Positions 20,942-30,792 of a stretch of DNA of 64,000 bases are shown in pieces. The notes beneath the pieces were generated by a model. The model was not told the origin of the DNA. It worked only from the letters and a program-made list of their open reading frames with translations, and did not search any database. Source of the DNA: Arthonia radiata (lineage: Eukaryota > Ascomycota > Arthoniomycetes > Arthoniales > Arthoniaceae); the NCBI GenBank assembly GCA_002989075.1, contig PSQN01000005.1:310001-374000 (forward strand), given 5' to 3'. Positions within the stretch are counted from its first letter, which is position 1. Each line of letters begins with the position of its first letter. A program made the position numbers and the translations under genes.

Positions 20942-22411
20942 TCATGCTGTTTGCTTGTTCCCGTGTTTGTCTATGATCAGGCTCTCCAACCGAAGCCGAC
21001 CTAAGGTGTCTTGAACGGAAGCAGCAATTCGAATGAGGGCCTGTGCACTGTCCGCCAGGTCCTGTAAGTGAACGTATTGCAATATCCCATCCTTTGGCAA
21101 TATTTTGCGCGAGTGTTGTCTGAAGGTACCAAGAACGTGGTCTGGAACACTGTTTGCTGGGTTACTTGGTCCGACGTTGATGATGAAGATTCGTGCCACT
21201 GGTGAAGGATGTCCCTCCATGGCGCTCAGTCCCTGTGTGACGAACTGCAGAGACTCGTGCCAGATACGTTCTGCCTGCGGCAAAAGAGAGTTTTCTACCC
21301 CACTCTCATCACATATTATAACGTGAAATGTAGGTTTGTCAGTTTGCCCGTCTGCAGCTGTTCGAGGGAAGACCCTCATGACATGTTGGAAGTATAGTTT
21401 TAGCCTGCCGGTGTATATCTCTGCATCGCAAGATTGATTGTTATGATTTTCATGTTTACTCTCTTCAAGGATCTCAGTCGTTCTAATCCCATCAGGAGCA
21501 TCACTTGACATTGCCGCTATGCTTTTAATGAGAAATCGCGAAAGTACAGAGTGACCCGAAACCATAATGTTAGCGTGTCGATACAGGAAGCTGGGATGCC
21601 GGAACCCTTGTGAGACCATCTTTCCCTGTAACGCTCTCCTGGGAAGATGCCGCTTCCCAGCCTGGTCATCATTGTTGAATATATGCTGGCCACCCGATCG
21701 CCCTCGACGCATCAGGCTGCGAAATGTGCTCATGTACACGTTATGCTGCAACAGGAATTCGTCAAGGCCAGGGAAGCGTGAGGAAAGATGAGAGGCGTCT
21801 GAGGAGACCGACGTGCGCCTACTGGTTATAGAAAGGGCGTCATATAGCACAATGAGGGAAGATGAATCGTCTCTGACTCGATCAAAGGTCTCTCGGTTGT
21901 GCTGGTCCTGCAAGATGTCAGCTTGCTGGGCGAGCCTGGAGCTAAAGATCAGTCAGCCGTGATCCTGCGTTGTGACAGAGCTGGCTTTCCATTCAAGTCC
22001 TTCCGTTACAATCTTCAGCGCTGACAGAATCCGGCTCAAGCGACTGAAGCGCTCCACCGTTTCATGGTCTGCTATGATAAAGCGAAGCCTTCCTGCCAGA
22101 TCAACGCCAGAGATCGAAGTCGGGATCCCTGCCACTTTCACACCTATGATGTTCACAAGCGATCGACAAGCAGATATGGAGCTATTAATGTCAACTTGGA
22201 GTTCAGCACTCTGCTTGAGATGTGCTTTCGACTCGATGATGTCGCCCAGAGATCGCAAAGCAGCTTTGGTAGCTGTCAGCTCTCCGATGAGGGTACCAAC
22301 ACCTTGATCAGTGTCTTTCATCTTTTTCTGAAAGCCGTAGAGCTTGTACACAGACTCGGTCAACACGCTGACGATGCTGACGGTCGCGCTTGCTGTGCTA
22401 AGGGGCTCCAT
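20942..22411 (-). CDS. Fungal N-terminal-domain (PF17111-like) orphan
   Basis: Exons 22010..22411 and 20942..21907 with a 102-bp intron (GTAACG donor, GCTGACATCTTGCAG acceptor) give about 455 residues. The open frame of exon 2 has no ATG of its own, so the join is needed. The N-terminus MEPLSTASATVSIVSVLTES and the following helical bundle resemble the N-terminal module seen in many fungal NLR-like and ankyrin proteins (azaphilone cluster protein L N-terminal domain). A Ser-rich linker (ITSRRTSVSSDAS) follows. The C-terminal 200 residues (FHVIICDESGVENSLLPQAE, RIFIINVGPSNPANSVPDHV) look alpha/beta but match nothing I know; no NACHT P-loop or ankyrin repeats are present. Function unknown; the module suggests signalling or allorecognition-type proteins by analogy only. 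Confidence 0.68.
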
Positions 22412-23642
22412 GTCTGAATTCTGGCCCTGTGATAAAGTAGCAAGCTACTCAATCCGATGCAGCCGGCAAAGTAAGGTGTTCAGATGGGGAAAATGCATGA
22501 AGGGGTCAATTCTCCATGGCAAGGCAACTGGGCACGCGCCTGTGCAAACTGAAGCGGGAAGCACGTGACCGTCAAGCGCGGCCAGGCAAGCGCTTCTCAC
22601 GTTGATCGGCGCACTCTTCAGCGCCCACAAATGCGCGCTTCCCGACCAGTAAGAAATATGGTCGGCAGCGTCAATGTTAAGTTGAGACAGCTCGATTCAA
22701 GGAGACGGAGGAAAAGTTGCCTGTTTGCCTGACCGAGGAGCGCTGACCGGAATTGGCGTGCGGTCTGTGCGTCTCCAAGCATTGTGCGACACTCCTCCGA
22801 GGATGCTTTCCCCGGGGCGACTATACTGCTCTTAAATAGGGGTTGTTGTCTCTTTGAGTAGCCTCGCTAGCTTTCTCCCCAATGAGGGACTGTGTATAGT
22901 GAGATATTGAATGCTTTTGGTATGTTCTCTGTTTCTTTGGTGTTGATCTTTGTGACGCGTTCCAGAGGGCGAAGTCTGCGATACTGGGCTTCTAGATCAC
23001 TAAGCAGGAAAGCGAACGACTACGAGAGCGAGTAAGGAGAGAGGATTGACGGCAAACATCTCTAATGTACGCCCAAGTCTCCAAAATTCCTGTAATATCA
23101 GCGGTATACTTACTCCTATGGCAAGTAAGTACAGCCTTGATTTCGATCCTTTTCGCGCAGCGTGCTCACAAAAGTATACCAAAAAGGCCTAGAAAGCTGG
23201 GAGTAGTGTTCGAGTTCTGCAGCTTTTCCTACATTCAGTATGTCTGGGATAGTGCGAAATCCGGAGGTATGTGGGAGATGTTTACCGAGAATTTTGACGA
23301 AGAAAAACGCGGACAGTTTCAGCCTCTTGACTCGGACGTCAAAGGGCGGTAATTGTACTTGCATTCAACTTTCCATCCTGGTTCAGGTCCGACTTCTCCA
23401 AGATCTTCCTTCGCTCTTCTTACGAACAGAGCGAGACCTAGGTAAAGCCTTGTTGAGAACTAGCATCCAAACCCTATGAAAATCAATCCGTCGAAAATTG
23501 ACAATCAATATCTTCGAAACGCGTAGCAGCCAATTAGGCCAGGACGGTACAACGACAGCAGCATCGATCAAGCAGGGAGGCGTCTGCATATCAATATTCC
23601 TGCTTGAGCTCAGACTCTGCATGTCACATTGAGTATCAAACC
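22412..23642. other. Divergent intergenic region
   Basis: About 1.2 kb. A TTAAATAGGGG promoter-like sequence is at about 22832. A short ATG frame at 23065 (MYAQVSKIPVISAVYLLLWQ) followed immediately by a perfect GTAAGT donor could be the missing signal-peptide exon of the PSI-domain gene. Nothing else seen. Confidence 0.4.
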
Positions 23643-24471
23643 ATGATAGAAGACATACAAGCACCCCTATTCGAGAACGTCACCATCACCTCCCACCACA
23701 ACGACCGCCTCCTCTCCTGCTGGCAACACCAAACCTGCAATGCATGTCTCGAGAGCCCCACGTACTGCGGCTGGTGCGGTAGTGTAAGTCATCATTGCTT
23801 TCTCTGCTTCACCTATCTTGCCTCTCAACTTGAGCGTCCATATCTCGCCTCCCATGCCCGCCCCCACTCCCAAATCATCTTTTGCTTCACCCATTCTCAG
23901 TCCTTTGCCGAGTCCACGCCCACTTGCCAAAGCCTATACGCTAGCGCTACACGTACTGGCTCTATCAAAGTATGTGCAAAACGCACGGCTGACAGTATAG
24001 TCCACCACATGCCTCCCCCTCCCCACCACACTCCCAAAACCCCTCACGATCCTCCACCCCTGGCGGCACTACCGCCTCCCCCACACCTCCCTCACCAACC
24101 CACACGGCTCCGCAATTTGCCCGACCTACGACGACCGCTGGGAATTACGAACGCCCACGTATGGCTGCTTCGTCAGCACCGCCACGATCACCGCTATTCT
24201 CGCTACTGTCGCCATCACGCTCATCTCCGTGGTTATTATTTATGGCTTGGTGAAGGGACTAAGGTGGATAGGAGAGGCGACAGGGCTGGAAATGTTGCAA
24301 ATGGGTGGGAAGAGTGGGGTGGAGCTGGTGGTCGAGGAGGATGGGAGCAGGAGGGTGGATAGGTGGAGAGATGGGTATTGGGATTGGATTGGGAGGAGGG
24401 TGTGGGGTGGTGGAGAGGGGGAGGGCGTGGTGAGGGAGCGCAGGAGGTTGATGGGGTTTTTCGAGGAGTGA
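23643..24471 (+). CDS. Fungal PSI-domain type I membrane protein (start unresolved)
   Basis: Exons 23643..23783 and 24001..24471 around a 217-bp intron (GTAAGT to AGTATAG) give at least 203 residues. Spliced, the cysteine pattern of the fungal PSI (plexin-semaphorin-integrin) module appears: LLSCWQHQTCNACLESPTYC, GWCGS-STTCLPLP, AICPTYDDRWELRTPTYGC, then a hydrophobic helix (ATITAILATVAITLISVVII) and a cytoplasmic tail rich in Gly, Glu, Trp and Arg. Relatives begin with a signal peptide; the ATG used here has none, so an upstream exon is probably missing, possibly the short hydrophobic frame at 23065-23124. Location inferred: secretory pathway or plasma membrane. Function of the family is unknown. 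Confidence 0.72.
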
Positions 24472-24742
24472 TATTGTGTGTGGGATGGGGAGCATAGTAA
24501 TTGGTTGGAAGCCTCGCGGCGTGTGTATTGTATAGTAGTACATCATGCGTTGTATAGCAAACAACTTGTATCCAACGCCGATACATGCAAGGTCGTCACT
24601 TTTCATCCATCAACGCCATGCTATGCCCTTCCGATATCATGCGATCACGCCATCAATTTTCGGTCTTTCCAGCGCAGCCATTTCGACCAATTTGACACTG
24701 CGGCTTCCGTCCCCATTGCTTAAGGATCAAAGCACGTACAGC

Positions 24743-27310
24743 TCAACCCTCCTGATTCGTCTTCTTCCTCCTCTCCGTCTCCCTCGCAATCTTCCTCAAG
24801 AATGGATTTTTGAAGTCCTTGCTCTTCTTCTCCTTCTTCAGCTGCAAGTTTTTGCTTTTGTTGTACTCAATGTACGCCATATCCTGTCCACCGCTCAAGT
24901 CCTGCAGCGTCCCTGCCATGCGGCGCACTGCTGCACCCTTCGGCTTGCCTCCGCCGCCTCTACCTCGCTTGCTCTCTTCATCCCACATGTCCCCGCCTGC
25001 CACGTCCTCTGCCGCAGCAGACATCTCGCTCTGCAGCATTACGTCTTGCAGCAACTCGCGACGCTCCATGGGGCTCGTGAAGGCCAGACCGGGCATCTTC
25101 TCCATGCCTGCGAGATGCGTGATCACCTTGAAGGCATAGCCTTGGTCCACGAGGAATGCTTGGCGTTTGCTACTGTAGACCATCTCGGTGGTATCTTTCG
25201 AGACAAGGGAGTAGAAGAAGGCGTTGAAACCTTCGTCGTTGCGGCGTTTGGCTCTGAGGATACGGCCGAGTCGTTGCGCCTCCTGTCTTCGCGAGCCGTA
25301 GTGCGAGGATACTTGGATGAGGCAAGTAGCTTCGGGCAAGTCGATAGATGTATCACCAATCTTCGACAGGAACATCGTGTTGACGTTCTCGTTGTGCTGG
25401 AAGTTCTCCAATATTCGCAGGCGCTCGTTCTGCGGCGTGCCGCCGAAGATGAAGGCCTTTCCAAGCTTCTTTGCGTACTTATCTAGCGTGTACACGTTGT
25501 CCGAGAATACGATGATCTTGTCGCCGCGCTTCTCGTGATAGTCGATGAGGAACTGGCATGCCTGGAACTTGCGCGGGTTCATCATGTACAACAGCTTCTT
25601 TTTCGAGTGGTTTGCGCGGAGATACTCAGTGTAGAACTCGGCAGTCATGGGACACCAAACTTCAGCGCACTGAACACGCGCGATATGGCCGGCCTCTGCA
25701 AGCTCCATCCAGTTGGCCTCGTAAAGCTTGGGACCAATGAGATAGTTCAAGTCACTGATTTTGTCGTCTTCACGGAGCAGTGTTGCGGTAAGGCCCAACT
25801 TGGAGTGTGTTTTGATGTGCTGTGCGGCGCGGCGGAAGACCAACGCAGGCACGACGTGAACCTCGTCGAGGATCATGAGGCCCCATTCTCGCTCACGAAT
25901 GAATTCAATGATTAGATTAGTATCGTACGCTCGGCCTGTGAGCTTGCTGATCATGGAGTAGGTGCTGATCATAATACCAGCTGGTTTTGGCAATCGCTGT
26001 TTGGCGTCAGACGAGAAAATGGCAATGTCCGAAGGATTGACGTTGGACCATTTCAAGAATTCATTCTTCCACTGCACCACGGACATGTTGTTCGTGCAGA
26101 GGATGATGATGCCCTTCCGAACCGTACATGCGGCGGTGATCCCTACAAGAGTCTTGCCAGCGCCACAAGGAAGCACAATGATACCAGATTTGGCGCGGCC
26201 GTTGCCAAACATCTTAGAGAGCGACTTCTCTTGATAATCACGGATTCGAGCGATCGGTCGAAGGTCGATGTCGAGGCTTGCGTTATCCGGGTCGTTGCGG
26301 AAGTCGTATTCTTCAGTGAGCGGAAGGTTGATCTCAATGCAGCGCTTCTTTACCTGCTCAACATTGGTTTCGGCGACTTGAAATGAGTGTACCTGTTCCA
26401 AGTCTGCCTCGTCTTCGTCGTCTATCTTCTGCAGCATTTTTTGGAAATCTTTGTCCGACGGGCCAGCGAACTCCTCATCAGCGTTTGAAGTAGCGTCTTC
26501 GCCGGTATCGTCTCGCTCCAACTCAGGTTGTTGTGTCAGACCTTGTTGAGCCAGAGCTGTGTTGGTCGCGTCCTTCGTGCCCGGAATGACTACACCTGCC
26601 ATGCCCTCCGCTTTTTCTGCTGTTGTCTGGTGCGTTCCTTCTAGGCGTAGGGGACCAATCGTCGGATCTCTCAGCAATATCTGCAGGGCATCGGCATCTC
26701 TTGATTCGACAAAGTATTTTTTGTTCTTAAGAACGAGTTTGATCTTGCCAAAGGACTGGGTTGTATCGGCGATCCATTGTTTGAAGAACGTCGGAATCTC
26801 ATTCTTCGAGAATTTATCCAAGTTCTGAATGATCTCTTGGGCATTGAGGCCGACAGAGGAAGCGGAGAGGAGGCTCTGTTCATTGATCTTGTATTCATGT
26901 AAAAACTGCGGCCGTGACTGCGGCTCTGCAATCGCTACCAGAAAGTCTTGCGCCTGCTTCGAAAGGTGATTGAAGCTCTCCAGGATGATAGTTCCCTGCT
27001 GAGGATCCAGCCATATCGGTCGCAGCTCATGATCTGGCTTCAAAGCCAGATCTGAGAAGTTTCCTTTGAGGTTGCTGTCATCCGTCTTTTTGCCTGGCTT
27101 CTTCGACTGGTAAGCCTTCAGTGAGAGATTATTCCGTGCCTTGCTGACTATCTCTTCACCAGTGAAATCTGATGCAGAGCCTCCGCTATCAGAGCCCGCG
27201 TAGTCATCGTCACTTGTCTGGATGGAAACAGGCGTGCCAGCGCCGGAGGCCGCTCGCTTACTTGAGCGGCCGTTGACAGCGCCCGGCGCTCTACGCTTGA
27301 TCGAAGCCAT
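24743..27310 (-). CDS. SSL2: TFIIH helicase/translocase Ssl2 (XPB/Rad25)
   Basis: Single exon, 855 residues, the normal size. N-terminal acidic/Ser-rich part, damage-recognition region, then two RecA-like helicase domains: motif I LPCGAGKT (around residue 383), motif Ia LCTNNMSVVQW, motif II DEVH (around 481, the XPB variant of DEAH), motif III LTATLLREDDKI containing the R-E-D element specific to XPB, and motif VI RRQEAQRLGRILRAKRR. The Lys-rich C-terminus is typical. Established role: ATP-dependent DNA translocase of TFIIH that opens promoters for RNA polymerase II and acts in nucleotide excision repair, in the nucleus. Essential in yeast. Convergent with the PSI gene. Confidence 0.97.
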   Translation of the reverse strand: MASIKRRAPGAVNGRSSKRAASGAGTPVSIQTSDDDYAGSDSGGSASDFTGEEIVSKARNNLSLKAYQSKKPGKKTDDSNLKGNFSDLALKPDHELRPIWLDPQQGTIILESFNHLSKQAQDFLVAIAEPQSRPQFLHEYKINEQSLLSASSVGLNAQEIIQNLDKFSKNEIPTFFKQWIADTTQSFGKIKLVLKNKKYFVESRDADALQILLRDPTIGPLRLEGTHQTTAEKAEGMAGVVIPGTKDATNTALAQQGLTQQPELERDDTGEDATSNADEEFAGPSDKDFQKMLQKIDDEDEADLEQVHSFQVAETNVEQVKKRCIEINLPLTEEYDFRNDPDNASLDIDLRPIARIRDYQEKSLSKMFGNGRAKSGIIVLPCGAGKTLVGITAACTVRKGIIILCTNNMSVVQWKNEFLKWSNVNPSDIAIFSSDAKQRLPKPAGIMISTYSMISKLTGRAYDTNLIIEFIREREWGLMILDEVHVVPALVFRRAAQHIKTHSKLGLTATLLREDDKISDLNYLIGPKLYEANWMELAEAGHIARVQCAEVWCPMTAEFYTEYLRANHSKKKLLYMMNPRKFQACQFLIDYHEKRGDKIIVFSDNVYTLDKYAKKLGKAFIFGGTPQNERLRILENFQHNENVNTMFLSKIGDTSIDLPEATCLIQVSSHYGSRRQEAQRLGRILRAKRRNDEGFNAFFYSLVSKDTTEMVYSSKRQAFLVDQGYAFKVITHLAGMEKMPGLAFTSPMERRELLQDVMLQSEMSAAAEDVAGGDMWDEESKRGRGGGGKPKGAAVRRMAGTLQDLSGGQDMAYIEYNKSKNLQLKKEKKSKDFKNPFLRKIARETERRKKTNQEG

Positions 27311-27411
27311 GATTACAATTGTAAACTATGGATGATGGACGAAAGGACGGTTTTGAAAGAGCTGCGACGCTGCAGAAGGGACAAGCGCGGATGATTCACC
27401 AGAGAGACGAG

Positions 27412-27436
27412 GGCGAAGGCGAAGGCGAAGGCGAAG
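27412..27436. repeat. GGCGAA hexanucleotide microsatellite
   Basis: About four perfect copies of GGCGAA about 100 bp upstream of the SSL2 start. Probably ordinary slippage DNA in the promoter or 5' UTR. Confidence 0.7.
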
Positions 27437-27871
27437 TCCAGGAAAGGACACAGGATTTACGAACGCTGCGGAGAGGTGCTCATTCCGAGGGACGATCGCG
27501 CGGATCGCGATTGTTGAGGCCTGCGTGGAATCACAAAAGCACCTTGGTCGCTATGTGGAAGGACAAAGGGTTTAAGAGCCTGAGATGAGGCAGACGATGA
27601 CTGTAAGTGAAGGCACAAGTTAGTATGCACGAAGCTTACCTATTCGAGCAATTTCTAGGGGTTGCCTCGACACCTCGAGCAGGGTTGGCGCCACCCGCCT
27701 CGAGAATCGAGTTATTAGTCCAACACAGTGAGAAACGGAGGTTGGAAAAATTGAAGACGTAGCATTTTAGCGTTGGAAAGCAGAAACAGATCGTTGACGA
27801 TGGTCGAATGCCCGACAATTGTCAGGATCTAGTATTCCTACCACTACCGCAACTCCCCATACTGGTGGAGT

Positions 27872-27965
27872 GCAGGTTCTCAGCTGGTCCTCTTCAGCGA
27901 GTATATCAGCAACACCTCTCTCCTGAGACTGGGCGTCATCCCTTTGCGTGACCCTGAGAACCTGC
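27872..27965. repeat. 12-bp perfect inverted repeat
   Basis: GCAGGTTCTCAG at 27872-27883 is the exact reverse complement of CTGAGAACCTGC at 27954-27965, separated by 70 bp. A TATATATA tract lies just beyond at about 27990. In RNA the arms could pair into a long-loop stem inside the DUF1996 gene's 3' region, or mark a small noncoding RNA. Function unknown. Confidence 0.6.
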
Positions 27966-28082
27966 GATTGGCAGGCTTATCTGAGCAATATATATACAAG
28001 AAGCATACCGAGACGTCATCCAGCGTCCAACATGCCACAAACGCCATTATCCTGATGCGTCACACTGTCTTATCAAGGTAGA

Positions 28083-29794
28083 TCAGTGGCTGCCGTGGCC
28101 GGCACGTCGATGATGTTTATGCTCATGGAGATGGCGCTTGTATGGCGCTGCTGACGGGGCAGCATCCGCGGTGACAGTCTCCCAGATGTCAGTGATGCAT
28201 ACGTCCCACTCCATGCCATCGCTCTTGATGACGGTTGAGTCGGCGCAGGCTCCCGCGGTGCTATAGATTGTCGGCAGAGCCGACGCTGATGCTGCAACGA
28301 CTTCTTCAGCTGGGGTAGGTGCAGGCGGGGCTTCCTGAGTTGATGTGGGTGCAGGAGGAGCTTGCTGAGTCGATGTAGGTGCAGGCGGGGCTTCCTGAGT
28401 TGAAGTCGGCGCAGGGGCGGCCTGAGCTGAGGTAGGTGCTACATTCGTCTGCTCATCTGACATCGCTGCGGTGTTGACAGCCTGTGCGATGACAAGATCG
28501 CCGGTGGTACTGCCAGGTCTCATCGCACCTGCGCTCTGTGGTTGAGACGAGATGGCTGGTGGCGAGGATGGCGCCTGCGTGTCACTGTATGATGAAGGCT
28601 TTGGCGCCGAATCCGAAGATGACGATGCAGAAGGTGGACCTGGTGGACCTAACGGCTGGTCGGATGACCCTCCGGCTACCTTCGGTGGGATGGCGCGCTC
28701 AGGACCATTTTGAACTTTCGCACCACCAGGGAGACCTTCCATTGGGCCTGTGCATCCTGGCTCCGCGGACTTCGGCGGCGTTGGCATCTTGCATTGGCCC
28801 ATATCCGCTTCCGAGTTGAGGGTGAAAAGTGGACAGTCCTGAACATTACCAGAAGGACTAGTGCAAGTCTCGATTGCCTTCTGCAAAAAGCCTTCTTGCC
28901 AGCCGCTCATGAAGTCGCCATGATACCCGTATCCAGTGGTGTCACCCATGGAGATGACGAACTCGCCATCCTCGCCCTTGAAAGGAGCTGTCGCAAAAAT
29001 AGTCTCGTAGAAGAGCGACGGAGTTCGCTTTGGGTACCCAGCAGGGCAGTCTCCACCTTGGACGATGCTTGGATAAGCCATGTGCGACTTGTGGTCGAGA
29101 GCAGTGGCGTCTTTGCCATTCCAGCAAGATGGGAAGAAGACTTCCAGACGTATACCATCCAGACAATTGTTATCGATGAAGTCCTTCGTCGGCATGCCAT
29201 GGCGACCCAGAGATGGCTCTGGGCTCTTCGCGTAATTGAGACAGTTGAAGCCTAGAGCTTTCTGCTGAAGAGCGTCCTGAGTGACTTCGTAGCCAGACCA
29301 CTCACTGCGAGGTGGCTCAGGAGACTTGCACGTGAAGTTGCGTCGCCATGGGTCTCCGGCAATCATCTGGAAGCCTTGAGGAAACTCAACAATGTCGTCA
29401 CCGTACAGGAGGTAATATGAGAGCATGCCACCTGGTTGGTCGAGCATGACACTGGTACCATTGGCGTATTGAAAATACAAAGGTGGTGTCCAGTAAGTCG
29501 ACATGTCCTCCTTGACCCCACAAGATGTGCAGTCTCCTTGCTGCAAAGATGTCAGCTGAACCGTGATGAGCTATACTGCCGATCAAAATACCATACCATC
29601 ATGTGTTCGTTCGTGGTGTCTAATCCGAAATTACTCGAGCCATGGATTGTGTGTGCGTGAGTTGAAGGCATCCCGTAGTCGACGATCGGGTCGACCAGAC
29701 CCAGACCACTGCGGCCACGGCATGGTAGGCGCCAGAAAGCGTCGGCGCCACTGAAGGCAAGTGTGGCAAGCGCAAATCGGTATGTTGTCTTCAT
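28083..29794 (-). CDS. Secreted DUF1996 protein with repeat-rich Pro/Ser/Thr tail
   Basis: Exons 29597..29794 and 28083..29540, joined over a 56-bp intron (GTATGG to GACATCTTTGCAG), 551 residues. Signal peptide MKTTYRFALATLAFSGADA precedes the mature start FWRLPCRGRSG, the invariant beginning of DUF1996 proteins. Family motifs follow: VDPIVDYGMPSTHAHTIHG, CTSCGVKEDMSTYWTPPLYF, DFIDNNCLDGIRLEVFFPSC, SHMAYPSI and GYGYHGDFMSGWQEGFLQKA. After about residue 330 comes a Pro/Ser/Thr-rich tail with near-perfect decapeptide repeats (APPAPTSTQE type) and a short Cys pair near the end, then His-rich HLHEHKHHRRAGHGSH. Extracellular or wall-associated is likely. The domain's activity is unknown. An ATG nine residues upstream is an alternative start. 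Confidence 0.92.
28321..28440. repeat. 30-bp tandem repeat in DUF1996 coding sequence
   Basis: Four consecutive 30-bp units (the last diverged), encoding decapeptides like APPAPTSTQE. Lies in the predicted O-glycosylated tail, so copy number likely varies between strains. Confidence 0.75.
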
Positions 29795-30792
29795 ATTGGG
29801 CATCGCTTTGAGCACCATCGAATTTGACTTGCGAACGTATCCAACGTTGCTACCGATCGACGCGGAGCTTGAAATGAAGTGAAATGTGATCTCTGGCGAG
29901 ACCAAGCTCAAACGCAGTCGTCAAGGTCTGAAAGTAGAGTGACGCAGACGATGAAGCTCGGTATGTGTGGTTTGCAGAATTCTGGAGGGTCGGTTGACTT
30001 GATTCGATCTTGTTGCAAGCTCTCAAAGAGGTCAATGTACGCGAGGATAATGAATGTGGAAGTCCGAAGACAATAACAAAGCGCGACAACAACGAAAAGG
30101 AGTGACAGGCCTCAGAGAGAGTAGCAGAACGAGTCAAAAATACACGCTGAAGAAGAGTGTAAGAGAAGAGACTCGAGATGAAGGATGGCGTGTCGCTGAA
30201 GATGCCAATGCGAGTGTGCGGCTCTTGATGCCGGCGGAAGAGGCGCCCTCCGCGCGAGCATCCAAGCGCTAAGATTAAAGTCAGGGATTGTGACCTCACA
30301 GGGGCGGAAACCTCGCGTGAGGCTACGATCATTCGCCTTGTTCCTGGCGCTAACCTGGCGCAATGCAGATGAAACAAAAGGGGACACTCCTCGAGAATGC
30401 GCTACGCTTGATTGGGTCAATCTTTGTCTCAACTCACCTCGGCCAAGCTCTGGGCATCACTGGCATACTCATGGCGAGCAGCTCTGAATCCGACAGCAAT
30501 GCTTGATAAGTGTTGGGAACTCACTGAGGGTGCATGAAACAATCATGCCTGGAATGGTCATGAACAACGTGGTCGACGAGGTCGAGAGTAGCCTCGTCGA
30601 GCCTGGGACGGACCCTTGGTCTCGGTCGTTTCATCTCGCCCAAGGCGCATCCCTGTCCTCAAGCAAGCCTTGGACGAAGATAGCAGTCTCAAGCGGTCGG
30701 TGCACATTCGAGGCGTAGAAGGTCTGTATGAGGCTCCTCTGCTGATTCTAGTAATATTACAACTATTTTCTGTACAATAATTGCGCAGTGCT
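29795..30792. other. Intergenic
   Basis: About 1 kb between the DUF1996 start and the LCCL gene's stop, both minus strand. Some short frames, none convincing. Confidence 0.5.

Larger units (their letters stand above)
27311..28082. other. Intergenic between SSL2 and the DUF1996 gene
   Basis: About 770 bp, holding the SSL2 promoter and the 3' UTR of the DUF1996 gene (both minus strand). It contains a hexanucleotide run, a 12-bp inverted repeat and a TATATATA tract, described separately. Confidence 0.5.
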
